Program-made: the position numbers and the translations under genes
Source: Acidimicrobiales bacterium
Lineage (GTDB): Bacteria > Actinomycetota > Acidimicrobiia > Acidimicrobiales > Iamiaceae
Assembly: GCA_035547835.1 (NCBI GenBank)
Contig: DASZTW010000017.1
Coordinates: forward strand, 300,992-364,991
Reading direction: 5' to 3'
DNA length: 64,000 bases
Part shown: piece by piece, positions 57,041-64,000 of the stretch
Numbering within the stretch: the first letter of the stretch is position 1
How the letters are laid out: the number at the start of each line of letters is the position of its first letter
Notes under the pieces: model-generated
What the model was told of the DNA's origin: nothing
The model's input: only the letters and a program-made list of their open reading frames with translations
Database searches by the model: none

Positions 57041-58224
57041 ACACAGGTAGCCGTCGCGGCAGCGTGACGAAGCGCAAGGAGACCGGCAACTGGCGGGCTC
57101 GCTATTGGGACGCCGAGGGCAAGCAGCACTCGCGCACCTTCGCGTTGAAGGGCCACGCCGAGACGTGGTTGCGCACCGAGCTTGATGCCCTCCACTCGGG
57201 CAAGCCCAAGCAGTCGGAGTCGGTCGCCGGTGAGGGCATCACGTTCGGGGCGCACGCCGAGGCATGGCTCGCGGCGAAGGCCAAGGGTGACGTGCGGCCG
57301 AACACGCTGTCGCTCTACCGGCTCCACTACCGGAACCACATCGCGCCGACCTTCGCCGACCGCCCGCTCGACGCGGTCACCAAGGCCGAGGTCAAGGCGT
57401 GGTGGGCGGCGCTGCTCGTGAAGCCCAAGAACGGCAACCCGAAGAACGGCAGCCTCTCGAGGGCCACGTGCGCCAAGGTCTACCGACTGCTCCGCCAGCT
57501 GTTCGGCGCTGCGGTCGAGGACGACCTGCTCGGCGCGAACCCCTGCCAGATCAGAGGGGCGGCGCAGGAGCCCGACTACAGCCTCGCCTACGACGAGCCG
57601 CCCGATGCCGACGAGGTCCGTGCGTTCGCAGCTGCCGTCGGAGATAGGTACTCGGCCATGGTCCTGCTGGCGGGCTTCGGCGGGCTCCGGTGGGGCGAGG
57701 TGGTCGGCTTACAGCGCCGTCACATCGACCTGACCAAGGGCACCGTGCGGGTGGTCCAGCAGATCGTTCGCCAGGGCGGCAGCGCCATCGACGTCGGGGA
57801 GACGAAGACGAGCGCCGGGCGGCGCACGGTCTGGCTCCACCCCGAGGCGGTGGACGCCCTGCGGGTGCACCTCGCAACGCACGTGGCGAGCGGGCCGACC
57901 GCGTACCTGTTCACGGCTCCCGAGGGCGGGCTCGTCAGGAACCAGAACTGGCGCAAGCGTGTGTGGCTGCCGGCGACGGTCGCGGTCGGCCGGGAGGGTC
58001 GGCGCTTCCATGACCTGCGCCACGCAGCTGCCACGTTCGCCGCACTGACCGGCGCGAGCACGAAGGACCTCATGGCCCGCATGGGCCATAAGAGCCAGGC
58101 GGCGGCGATCCGGTACCAGCACGCCACGCAGTCGGAGCAGGCAGCCATCGCCGAACGCCTCGCCGCACTGCTCGCCACCCCGGCGACGAAGCCCGACCTC
58201 CGACTGGTGGAGGGCGACGGGTAA
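57037..58224 (+). CDS. Tyrosine integrase
   Basis: A 395-residue phage-type integrase. N-terminal arm-binding part (SRRGSVTKRKETGNWRARYWD), core-binding SAM-like domain (LYRLHYRNHIAPTFADRPL) and catalytic domain with Arg218 (GLRWGEV), His325-Arg328 (HDLRHAAATF), His351 (MGHKSQ) and the nucleophile Tyr360 (IRYQHAT). All active residues are present. GTG overlaps the small upstream ORF. A tRNA-Ala gene follows 47 bases after its stop. Confidence 0.94.
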   Translation: MNTGSRRGSVTKRKETGNWRARYWDAEGKQHSRTFALKGHAETWLRTELDALHSGKPKQSESVAGEGITFGAHAEAWLAAKAKGDVRPNTLSLYRLHYRNHIAPTFADRPLDAVTKAEVKAWWAALLVKPKNGNPKNGSLSRATCAKVYRLLRQLFGAAVEDDLLGANPCQIRGAAQEPDYSLAYDEPPDADEVRAFAAAVGDRYSAMVLLAGFGGLRWGEVVGLQRRHIDLTKGTVRVVQQIVRQGGSAIDVGETKTSAGRRTVWLHPEAVDALRVHLATHVASGPTAYLFTAPEGGLVRNQNWRKRVWLPATVAVGREGRRFHDLRHAAATFAALTGASTKDLMARMGHKSQAAAIRYQHATQSEQAAIAERLAALLATPATKPDLRLVEGDG

Positions 58225-58271
58225 CGGTGGGATGCCGTCGCGAGGGCTGGCCTACGCTGACGGTTCCCCTC

Positions 58272-58344
58272 GGGGGCGTAGCTCAACTGGCTGAGCGCAA
58301 CCTTTGCAAGGTTGAGGATGCGGGTTCGAATCCCGTCGCCTCCA
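58272..58344 (+). tRNA. Element-borne tRNA-Ala (UGC)
   Basis: Complete 73-base cloverleaf: acceptor GGGGGCG/CGCCTCC with the alanine identity pair G3:U70, D arm GCTC/GAGC, anticodon stem CAACC/GGTTG with loop TTTGCAA, T arm GCGGG/CCCGT. CCA not encoded. Its stems differ from the interrupted host gene at 52707 and do not pair with it, so it is an independent tRNA and not a rebuilt attachment site. Confidence 0.95.
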
Positions 58345-58375
58345 CGGTCTTGACACCCGGACCGCTCGCCTCCAC
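58336..58375. repeat. Direct repeat of the tRNA 3' end
   Basis: TCGCCTCCAC occurs at 58336-58345 (end of the tRNA) and again at 58366-58375, followed by GGT and AGT. The second copy may be a relic of an attachment or duplication event. Confidence 0.6.
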
Positions 58376-58517
58376 AGTGGCGGGCACCACGGCGCACGTC
58401 GTCGTGAAGCGAGCCGGATGCTGTTACCGCCGGTGGTGTAGGTCCGAGCCAGGTCGGACCGGCGAAGTCTCCCAGCGTCGATGGGGACTGTTCGACACCC
58501 ACTAACCGGAGGCATCC

Positions 58518-58796
58518 ATGGCACTGACTGAAGACCCCTTCGCCGACCTCGACCTGTCGGCGTACGACCCACCGACCCGGCCGAAGACGGCAACTCAGCT
58601 GACGCAGCTGGTGTACTCGCATCTGCTGACCGCCAAGGCCGACTACGAGGCCGCTGCCGACGGCAACGAGGTGAGCGCCACCATCGCGACCCTCAACGGC
58701 TCCCTGCGCAAGCGTGGGGCGCTGGCCGACCGCGACAGCTACGAGCAGGTGTGCCGCGACTTCCTGCAAGACGCGCTCGGCAAGGGCTTCATCTGA
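58518..58796 (+). CDS. Hypothetical element protein
   Basis: A 92-residue protein with a Pro-containing N-terminus (YDPPTRPKTATQ) and helical rest (LVYSHLLTAKADYEAAADGNEV). CCGGAGG precedes ATG. No family recognised. A strong hairpin at 58803 follows its stop. Confidence 0.6.
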   Translation: MALTEDPFADLDLSAYDPPTRPKTATQLTQLVYSHLLTAKADYEAAADGNEVSATIATLNGSLRKRGALADRDSYEQVCRDFLQDALGKGFI

Positions 58797-58802
58797 ACGT
58801 CA

Positions 58803-58837
58803 GTCGGCCCGGCTACCGCAGTGGCAGCCGGGCCGAC
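58803..58837. terminator. Bidirectional terminator
   Basis: GTCGGCCCGGCT and AGCCGGGCCGAC form a perfect 12-bp stem with an 11-base loop between convergent genes. Confidence 0.85.
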
Positions 58838-58857
58838 GGGCGGGCGGGTGATGGTGG

Positions 58858-59265
58858 CTACTTGATGGCGACGATGGCCTCGGCCTTGACGCTGCGGGCC
58901 TTGTTGCCGTCGTGCAGGTTGACGGTGCCGCCCTTGACGCTGGTGACCTTGGCAACCGCCACGTCCTCGGTGCCCTTGGCCCGCTGCACGACGATGGTGC
59001 GCCCGACGATCGCCTCGGCGATGGTGGCGAGGTCGGCGTCGGCGAGGTGCACCGGGGTCACCTTGGCGGTGCCGGGGAGGCGACCGGGCAGGACGCTCTC
59101 GGTGTGCGGCCGGACGAGGGCGCTGTAGGCCCGGCGGGCGGCGCCGGGGCTGCCGAGGCTGAACCGCTGGGCGACGGTGGCCCAGCTGACGAGCTCGGTG
59201 TCTCGCACGGCGGCGATCTCCTCGGCGGTGAAGGGGTACTTGGCGGTGGTCTTGGGCTTGGTCAT
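58858..59265 (-). CDS. Hypothetical protein with N-terminal helix-turn-helix-like part
   Basis: A 135-residue protein. YPFTAEEIAAVRDTELVSWATVAQRFSLGSPGAARRAY looks like a short HTH region; the rest is beta-rich (VGRTIVVQRAKGTEDVAVAKV). Divergent from the operon starting at 59425; may regulate it. No named family. Confidence 0.65.
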   Translation of the reverse strand: MTKPKTTAKYPFTAEEIAAVRDTELVSWATVAQRFSLGSPGAARRAYSALVRPHTESVLPGRLPGTAKVTPVHLADADLATIAEAIVGRTIVVQRAKGTEDVAVAKVTSVKGGTVNLHDGNKARSVKAEAIVAIK

Positions 59266-59424
59266 GAGGTCAGTGTCAGAGACCTGCGGCGAGATGTTCA
59301 GGAGAACTCGAAACTCGGTTCGCTAGCAGGTGACTTGTCGATGTGACGACCGACATACAGCAGTCCCGCATATCGAAGAAGCGGTCCTTGCTCACCATGC
59401 CGAGGGCTCTGCAAGGTGGGTTGT

Positions 59425-59691
59425 ATGGCAGCCCAGCAAGCCCAATACACGGAGGAGTTCTTCGTCAGATTGCGACCCGACCAGCGGGCTGCACTCGACG
59501 AGGTAGCCGCCGCCACGGGGCGCTCCCGCAGCGAGGCACTGCGTGGGTTCATCGATCACGGCTTCGACATCTACCGCCGCTCGGTGGCAGCCATCGACGC
59601 CGCCGACCCCGCCGAGGTGCTGGACGCCCTGGTGGCAGCTGGGGCCACGCACGACCAGATCGCACACGCCATCCACGAGAGGAACCACTGA
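59425..59691 (+). CDS. Ribbon-helix-helix-type DNA-binding protein
   Basis: An 88-residue protein starting FFVRLRPDQRAALDEVAAATGRSRSEALRGFI, a CopG/Arc-like RHH motif, plus a helical tail. AGGTGGG precedes ATG. First gene of a coupled operon; the stop and next start overlap in TGATG. Confidence 0.75.
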   Translation: MAAQQAQYTEEFFVRLRPDQRAALDEVAAATGRSRSEALRGFIDHGFDIYRRSVAAIDAADPAEVLDALVAAGATHDQIAHAIHERNH

Positions 59692-59876
59692 TGGGCAAGC
59701 ACGCCGACTACCTCCGAGGCACCGCCAGCACCATGCGGCGGGTCGCCAACGAGGGAGCCAAGAACTTCATCAGCGCCGAGGAAGCCATCGGTGCGACCGA
59801 GCAGGCCGAGGCCCGCCAGGACGCCGCCGAGCGGTCCGACCTCGTCGCCAAGTTCCCGCAGCTGGACCGGCACTGA
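59691..59876 (+). CDS. Small helical hypothetical protein
   Basis: A 61-residue Ala/Glu-rich protein (YLRGTASTMRRVANEGAKNF). Overlaps both neighbours by TGATG. Function unknown. Confidence 0.65.
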   Translation: MGKHADYLRGTASTMRRVANEGAKNFISAEEAIGATEQAEARQDAAERSDLVAKFPQLDRH

Positions 59877-60283
59877 TGGCGCAGGCGACCGTCACCCAGG
59901 CCGAAGCCGCCCTGGCCGACCTCTCGGGCCTGAGCGACAACCAGCGCCGGCAGTACCAAGCCGAGGTGGACGCCGCCCGGCAGGCAGCCATCGCCGCCGG
60001 CGAGGACGAAGCCGCTCGCATCGCCGCCGACGTGGGCAGCTACCGGGACGACGTGCTGGCCGAGCTCTGCGAGGTGCGTGACGCCCTCGCCGCAGCGCAG
60101 TCCGGCGGCGACCGCAGCGACCTGTCCGGGCTCCGCACCCGCCACCGGGCGCTGCTCGCCAAGGTCGAAGAGGTCGAGCGCCTCGTCGACCAAGTGGAGG
60201 CCATCGAAGCCGACCCGTTCGCCTACGGCGAAGCCGTGTTCGCCAAGTACCCGCTCACCCGCCCCAAGTTCAGCTTCATCTAG
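59876..60283 (+). CDS. Coiled-coil hypothetical protein
   Basis: A 135-residue protein, largely helical: LSDNQRRQYQAEVDAARQAAIAAGEDEAA and LRTRHRALLAKVEEVERLVDQ suggest coiled coils. No family recognised. TGATG with the preceding gene. Confidence 0.65.
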   Translation: MAQATVTQAEAALADLSGLSDNQRRQYQAEVDAARQAAIAAGEDEAARIAADVGSYRDDVLAELCEVRDALAAAQSGGDRSDLSGLRTRHRALLAKVEEVERLVDQVEAIEADPFAYGEAVFAKYPLTRPKFSFI

Positions 60284-60291
60284 GAGGAGCC

Positions 60292-60447
60292 ATGGCAGCC
60301 CAGACCATCAAGACCGTCACCGCCACGCAGTTCGTGGAGATGCGCACCACCGAGGCCGGCGACCGCAGCCTCGTCCTGCTCGTCACCTACACCGGCGGCA
60401 GCCAGGAGAAGGTCACCTTCCCCATCGAGACCGCGGTTCCCGCATGA
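60292..60447 (+). CDS. Small beta-rich hypothetical protein
   Basis: A 51-residue protein alternating hydrophobic residues (SLVLLVTYTGGSQEKVTFPI). A very strong AGGAGGAG site precedes ATG, and its stop overlaps the next ATG (ATGA). Confidence 0.6.
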   Translation: MAAQTIKTVTATQFVEMRTTEAGDRSLVLLVTYTGGSQEKVTFPIETAVPA

Positions 60448-60797
60448 GCGCCCTGGCCGAGGACCAGTTCATCCGGGTCGAGCCGCAGTACGTCGCGTTC
60501 ACGGCGTACGAGTGGAAGCGAGCCACCGGCTCATGGCCCTCGCCTCGCCAGATGCATCAGTACCTCGCCTCGACGGAGGGCTACCCGTTGGAGCACGCCG
60601 AGCACGACGTCCTCGTCGCTCTCGACACCGGCCGCGTCTACGGGCTGCCCACGATCGTCGGGCGTCGCCTCGGAGAGGTCGAAGGCGACTGGCGTGCACC
60701 GCTGGAAGACCACGACAACGGCTTCCGCCTGGCGTTGCCGGAGTCGTCGGCGGCGAACGCCAAGGCTGCGTGTGACCTCTGGGACGAGGTCGCATGA
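60444..60797 (+). CDS. Hypothetical protein of the coupled operon
   Basis: A 117-residue protein (FTAYEWKRATGSWPSPRQMHQY, LVALDTGRVYGLPTIVGRRL). No family recognised. ATGA overlaps on both sides. Confidence 0.65.
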   Translation: MSALAEDQFIRVEPQYVAFTAYEWKRATGSWPSPRQMHQYLASTEGYPLEHAEHDVLVALDTGRVYGLPTIVGRRLGEVEGDWRAPLEDHDNGFRLALPESSAANAKAACDLWDEVA

Positions 60798-61483
60798 ACC
60801 GCTGCCATCCCGCACCGCTCGACCTGCGACCCGCCTTCGCCGTGGCCCTCGGGCTGCGCACGTTCATGCCGGAGGATGAGGGCAACGGTGGTCCCTCCCC
60901 AGCGGACGAGTCCGGTGACGTTGTCCCGCCGGATGATGCCGCTGGGGAGGGGGACGAGCAGGAGCCGGCCGAACTCACCGACGACGAAGCCAAGGTTCCT
61001 CGCATCAAGCAGCTGAGCGACGAAGCGGCCAAGCACCGCCGCTTGCGCAAGGAGGCCGAGAAGCGGGAGCAGGCGCTCGCCGAGCGTGTCGCCGAACTCG
61101 AGAAGGCCACCGCCGACGAAGCCACGCTGGCCGAGAACCGTTCGCTCAAGCTGGAGCTCGCATGGGAGCGGGCCACCCGCAACGTGGCGTGGACCGAGAA
61201 CGGTGCCGAGGGTGCGTGGAAGCTGGCGCACGACGATCTCGGCAAGGCGCTCAAGGACGACGGCACCGTGGACGCCACCACCGTCGGCCAGGTGGTCACG
61301 TCCGTCGTGGACCGCTACCCCGCCTTCGTCCAGCAGGAGTCCGAGGAAGCGCCGCCCGCCGACGCCTTCCCCAACTCCCGCCCCAGCGGCCCCGCGACGA
61401 ACGGCAAGAAGAAGTCCACCGGACCCGCCGGTGACCGAGCGGTGTTGGAGCGGAAGTTCCCGGCGCTCAGGGGTCGCCGCTGA
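60794..61483 (+). CDS. Acidic coiled-coil protein, phage scaffold-like
   Basis: A 229-residue protein with an acidic first third, a charged coiled coil (KQLSDEAAKHRRLRKEAEKREQ and following) and a Lys-rich end. Such proteins appear as scaffold or minor capsid partners in actinophages. Resemblance is compositional. TGATG with WhiB gene. Confidence 0.55.
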   Translation: MNRCHPAPLDLRPAFAVALGLRTFMPEDEGNGGPSPADESGDVVPPDDAAGEGDEQEPAELTDDEAKVPRIKQLSDEAAKHRRLRKEAEKREQALAERVAELEKATADEATLAENRSLKLELAWERATRNVAWTENGAEGAWKLAHDDLGKALKDDGTVDATTVGQVVTSVVDRYPAFVQQESEEAPPADAFPNSRPSGPATNGKKKSTGPAGDRAVLERKFPALRGRR

Positions 61484-61716
61484 TGCTCGACCAGCTGCGC
61501 CCGGACTGGCACCGCGACGCAGCTTGTCGAGACACCGACCCCGCCACGTTCTTCCCGACGAAGGGCGTCAACGTCGGACCCGCCCGGAAGGTCTGTGCCC
61601 GGTGCCCGGTGCGCGACGACTGCCTCGCCTTCGCAATGAGCGACCCGAGCATCAAGGGCGTGTGGGCGGGCACCACCGAGCGGCAGCGCAAGCGCATGCG
61701 CCGCCGGGCTGCGTAG
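61483..61716 (+). CDS. WhiB-like iron-sulphur regulator
   Basis: A 77-residue WhiB family protein with four conserved cysteines (ACRDTDP, VCARCPVRDDC), the GVWAGTT turn and a basic tail (RQRKRMRRRAA). It should bind [4Fe-4S] and act with a sigma factor. Frequent in actinophages. Last gene of the operon. Confidence 0.93.
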   Translation: MLDQLRPDWHRDAACRDTDPATFFPTKGVNVGPARKVCARCPVRDDCLAFAMSDPSIKGVWAGTTERQRKRMRRRAA

Positions 61717-61738
61717 CGCCCCGCATCCCCGGCCAGAT

Positions 61739-61754
61739 CGGCCACTGTTGGCCG
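61739..61754. terminator. Hairpin after the WhiB gene
   Basis: CGGCCA and TGGCCG pair over 6 bp with loop CTGT, 23 bases after the stop. Confidence 0.4.
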
Positions 61755-61837
61755 CAGAGCTACAGGGCGGGTGGTGGTGGGGTTAGGGCTCGCGCAGCTG
61801 GCAGCGCCGTAGGCAGCCATGGCGGTACGGTCGACAC

Positions 61838-62302
61838 ATGTCGGCGTGGTTGTTCGTCATTGGGGACACGACGGCGCTGGATTGGGTGGTCGATCACAAG
61901 CGGATGGCCTTCCGCGATCACATCCGGCAGACGAGCCTTCTCCGCAAGGGCGACCGCTGCGTGTTCTACGTGACCCGCGGTGCCTTCCATAACCCCACCC
62001 GCGACCGGGCGCGAGTGTTTGCCGTCGGCGAGATCACGTCAGGGCTGGACACCAAGCCGGTCGAGATCGCCGGCGAGACGTTCAACAAGTCGGTGCGCTT
62101 CAAGTTCCACCGGGAGCCGGTGCCTGCGAGGGACGGCATGGAGTTCAAGCCGCTGATCGATCGCATGGGCTTCATCAACAAGCCCGAGACGTGGCACGCA
62201 TACCTCCGTAAGGCGTTGGTGCAAATCTCGGACAAGGACTTCGCGACGCTCGACAAGGCGCTGGCGAAGTACGAGGGGCAGCTGGCTACTTCGTCGCGTT
62301 GA
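61838..62302 (+). CDS. EVE-domain protein
   Basis: A 154-residue single-domain EVE (PUA-like) protein. WLFVIGDTTALDWVV at the start, the GDRCVFYVTRGAFHNP segment and VRFKFHREPV with the late helix match the EVE fold, which recognises modified cytosines. Tail-to-tail overlap of 17 bases with the endonuclease gene. Context suggests it senses base modification together with the restriction system. Confidence 0.85.
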   Translation: MSAWLFVIGDTTALDWVVDHKRMAFRDHIRQTSLLRKGDRCVFYVTRGAFHNPTRDRARVFAVGEITSGLDTKPVEIAGETFNKSVRFKFHREPVPARDGMEFKPLIDRMGFINKPETWHAYLRKALVQISDKDFATLDKALAKYEGQLATSSR

Positions 62303-63203
62303 TGAAGTCGATCATCTTCTGGAAGTCGTGCGCCCAGAACAGCCTCAACCCCGCGTCCTGAGCGGCACGCAGGTTGACGAGGTTGAACACGCCACCGATC
62401 ACCGCGACGGGAACCGTCTGCGCCGCTCCCATCTGAGCAAGCCAGTGGCCCGCCTTCACGGCGGCGTCGTTGTTGAGGCGCTTCACCGAGTTGAGCGAAC
62501 TGTTGGACACCTTGCACTCGATCGGCATGAGCCGACCGTCCCACAACCGCACGACGAGGTCGGCCTTCCTGCCAGCGACCAAGCTCTCATGGCAGAACTG
62601 GCCCGGCGCAGGTGCCTGCTGGATCGTGGGGATGTTGCGGGGAGCGACCCCCGTGAACCCCGCCGCGACGAGCGCCTGAGCGGTCGCCTGCTCCTGCAAG
62701 TCCTTGCTCTCGTTCGCCCTGGCGGTCATCACCTTGCGCTGCGCCATGAGCGCTGCTGTCGAGATGATCGCCGTCGTTCGCTCAGCCTCAGTGGGGTCGC
62801 GGTCCTCGCCTATCCAAGGGAACCGGCCGCGGTCGTGGCCGAGCATCACGGTCTCGACCATCGCTGCGCCGTAGTGCGGGTTGGCGCGATGCACGTTCAC
62901 GCTGTCGGTGTTGACGTCGGCCAGGGTCTTGAGGTCGTCGTGCGAGATGGGCGGACCGGCCACGTAGCGCAGTGCGGTGTAGAGGTCCGCGTCGCAGACA
63001 ATGTCCACGGCCAACTCGTCGAAGCGCGTTAGATCGACGGTCATTTCGATGAGCGTGGCAACGGCTTGCCGAGCACTCTCGAACGCGTCGGAGTACGGCT
63101 CCAACGCTTCCTCCATGCGCTCCTGTCGGAAGATTCCGATGGCAGCTTGGCGGTCGGCTTCGAGTTGTTCGTCTGTCCAGACGGGTGCTGGCACCAGAGG
63201 CAT
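62286..63203 (-). CDS. XamI-like type II restriction endonuclease
   Basis: A 305-residue protein. The middle and end carry KADLVVRLWDGRLMPIECKVSNSS, which in parts fits a PD-(D/E)xK nuclease (Asp, Glu-x-Lys), and NSVKRLNNDA, both typical of the XamI family. XamI cuts GTCGAC; the specificity here is not shown. It follows the methyltransferase gene by five bases. Confidence 0.85.
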   Translation of the reverse strand: MPLVPAPVWTDEQLEADRQAAIGIFRQERMEEALEPYSDAFESARQAVATLIEMTVDLTRFDELAVDIVCDADLYTALRYVAGPPISHDDLKTLADVNTDSVNVHRANPHYGAAMVETVMLGHDRGRFPWIGEDRDPTEAERTTAIISTAALMAQRKVMTARANESKDLQEQATAQALVAAGFTGVAPRNIPTIQQAPAPGQFCHESLVAGRKADLVVRLWDGRLMPIECKVSNSSLNSVKRLNNDAAVKAGHWLAQMGAAQTVPVAVIGGVFNLVNLRAAQDAGLRLFWAHDFQKMIDFINATK

Positions 63204-63208
63204 CGCCT

Positions 63209-64000
63209 CTAGTTGAGCAGGTTCTCCGGAAACGGGACGGGGATTCGCTCCATCTCGCGCGGCTCAAACTTCGTCAGCCCGCCTGCATACGTGCGCCCCT
63301 GCGACTGCGTGACAGCGCCCCGCAGGGACTCGGCGAGGCGGTCAAGCACGTCGCTGTCCATCGCCTGTCGCGGGTAGAGCCCGTGCGCGATGTTGATGTG
63401 CCGGGCCTCGGCGAGGTTGCGCACGAACGTCGGCGGGCGGCGAGCCATGTAGGTCGCGAGGATGGGAGCAGGGGCACGCAGGCCGACCGACCACCACGCC
63501 TTGCGGTGGCTGGCGATGTAGCCCTTGTCCGTGCCCTGCTTCTTGGCCCACTTGAGGAAGCGGTCAACGAGCGCACGGTCCTCGGCATCCAGCACATCCA
63601 GGTCTTCGGGGAGGTCGGCTACCCGGCGCAGCTGGTCAGCCGTGGCGATGGACGCACCAGCGGAGAACAACTCACGGGCCTTGGTCACCGACGGCTGCAA
63701 CACCTGCTCGGGCAGCACGTGCTCGGCTGCTCCGTTGATCCAGACGCGGTTAGCGCCGGTGACCGCTCCGCGGTGCACGCGACAGAGTTCGCCGAGCTCG
63801 ACGTAGCCCTCGGGAACCTTCTTGGCGGCGCTCATGAGCAAGGTCCAACGGGGCGCTTCCTGTAGGCGCTCGCGGCTCACGGTGCGCCCGCCTTCCAGGG
63901 CACCCAAGTCCTTGACCGCTTCGACCCGACGCAGCTTCACCGACTTGGGCTTGCTACCGAGCGAGAAGCACGTGATCGCGCCAGTGGTGGCGGCATCGCT
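63209..64000 (-). CDS. DNA methyltransferase of the restriction-modification pair (N-terminus beyond window)
   Basis: The C-terminal 263 codons of a frame that stays open to the right edge. The portion has the N-type methyltransferase target-recognition look (VPEGYVELGELCRVHRGAVTGANRVW, YIASHRKAWWSVGLRAPAPIL, HINIAHGLYPRQ). Catalytic NPPY/SAM motifs would be upstream of the edge and are not seen. A GTG at 63940 is an internal codon, not the start. Partner of the endonuclease. Confidence 0.8.
   Translation of the reverse strand, partial: SDAATTGAITCFSLGSKPKSVKLRRVEAVKDLGALEGGRTVSRERLQEAPRWTLLMSAAKKVPEGYVELGELCRVHRGAVTGANRVWINGAAEHVLPEQVLQPSVTKARELFSAGASIATADQLRRVADLPEDLDVLDAEDRALVDRFLKWAKKQGTDKGYIASHRKAWWSVGLRAPAPILATYMARRPPTFVRNLAEARHINIAHGLYPRQAMDSDVLDRLAESLRGAVTQSQGRTYAGGLTKFEPREMERIPVPFPENLLN

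Larger units (their letters stand above)
52739..64000. mobile_element. Integrated element in tRNA-Ala (UGC), right end outside the window
   Basis: Left end is the break in the tRNA anticodon loop. Inside are an excisionase-like protein, a replication protein, a serine recombinase, a tyrosine integrase, its own tRNA-Ala, a coupled small-gene operon with a WhiB-like protein, and an EVE plus type II restriction-modification module. The matching 3' half of the host tRNA (expected to start TTTGCAAGCAGG) is not found before 64000. No capsid, portal or large terminase genes are seen, so the class (prophage, satellite or integrative plasmid) is open. Confidence 0.85.

Noticed and set aside
58303..58309. 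TTTGCAA in the element tRNA as the right attachment site of a 5.5-kb element
   Set aside because: Joining the host 5' half with this 3' half breaks the anticodon stem and one acceptor pair, so no sensible original tRNA results; the shared 7 bases are explained by both being tRNA-Ala(UGC).

Overview
The window is about 64 kb of very GC-rich DNA from an actinomycete chromosome. The gene order from cca through the sigM-trxBA-cwlM block, parAB, rsmG, jag, yidC, yidD, rnpA, rpmH, dnaA, dnaN, recF, dciA, gyrB and gyrA is the classical actinobacterial origin region. WhiB-like, DUF3566, DUF6049 and DUF2510 proteins support that phylum. I infer an Acidimicrobiia-like lineage from the loose synteny (HDAC and DegV genes inserted, no murJ next to the kinase), but the window does not prove the class.

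Layout: 1-2000 carries cca (cut by the left edge) and a histone-deacetylase-family hydrolase on the minus strand. 2100-13900 is a plus-strand envelope/redox block: GNAT, DUF6049, DegV, a PknB-type kinase with a discoidin-like outer domain, ECF sigma, anti-sigma, two small membrane genes, trxB, trxA, a CwlM-like degenerate amidase and a methyltransferase. 14000-20041 is the minus-strand partition and membrane-insertion block (parB, parA, two parS sites, rsmG, jag, yidC, yidD, rnpA, rpmH). 20042-29508 holds the origin with candidate DnaA boxes and dnaA, dnaN, recF, dciA, gyrB, gyrA. 29500-33650 has a Tad-like/M23 fusion, DUF3566, tRNA-Ile, a small coupled ORF with a dehydrogenase, and a FliA/WhiG-type sigma factor behind a strongly structured leader. 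33600-41400 is a P-type ATPase and a copper-handling operon (anti-sigma, CopC-CopD fusion, YcnI, His-rich membrane protein) with a divergent ECF sigma. 41400-52310 is mixed housekeeping: inositol-phosphatase family, Fe superoxide dismutase, DsbB/thioredoxin lipoprotein, RF3, DUF2510 protein, tripeptidyl-peptidase-like lipoprotein, AidB-like flavoprotein and a degenerate GGDEF protein.

From about 52,745 to the right edge lies an integrated mobile element. It interrupts a tRNA-Ala(UGC) gene at the anticodon loop. It carries an excisionase-like HTH protein, a TOPRIM/DUF3987 replication protein, an AT-rich repeat region, a serine recombinase, a tyrosine integrase and a complete tRNA-Ala(UGC) of different sequence that could replace the broken host gene. 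After these come a tightly coupled seven-gene operon ending in a WhiB-like regulator, an EVE-domain protein and a type II restriction-modification pair (XamI-like endonuclease plus methyltransferase, the latter running off the window). The right attachment site is not in the window.

The most noteworthy points are the tRNA disruption-with-replacement, the EVE/restriction cargo, the structured sigma-factor leader, a probable CTG start of rnpA coupled to the rpmH stop, and the TadE-like/M23 fusion.
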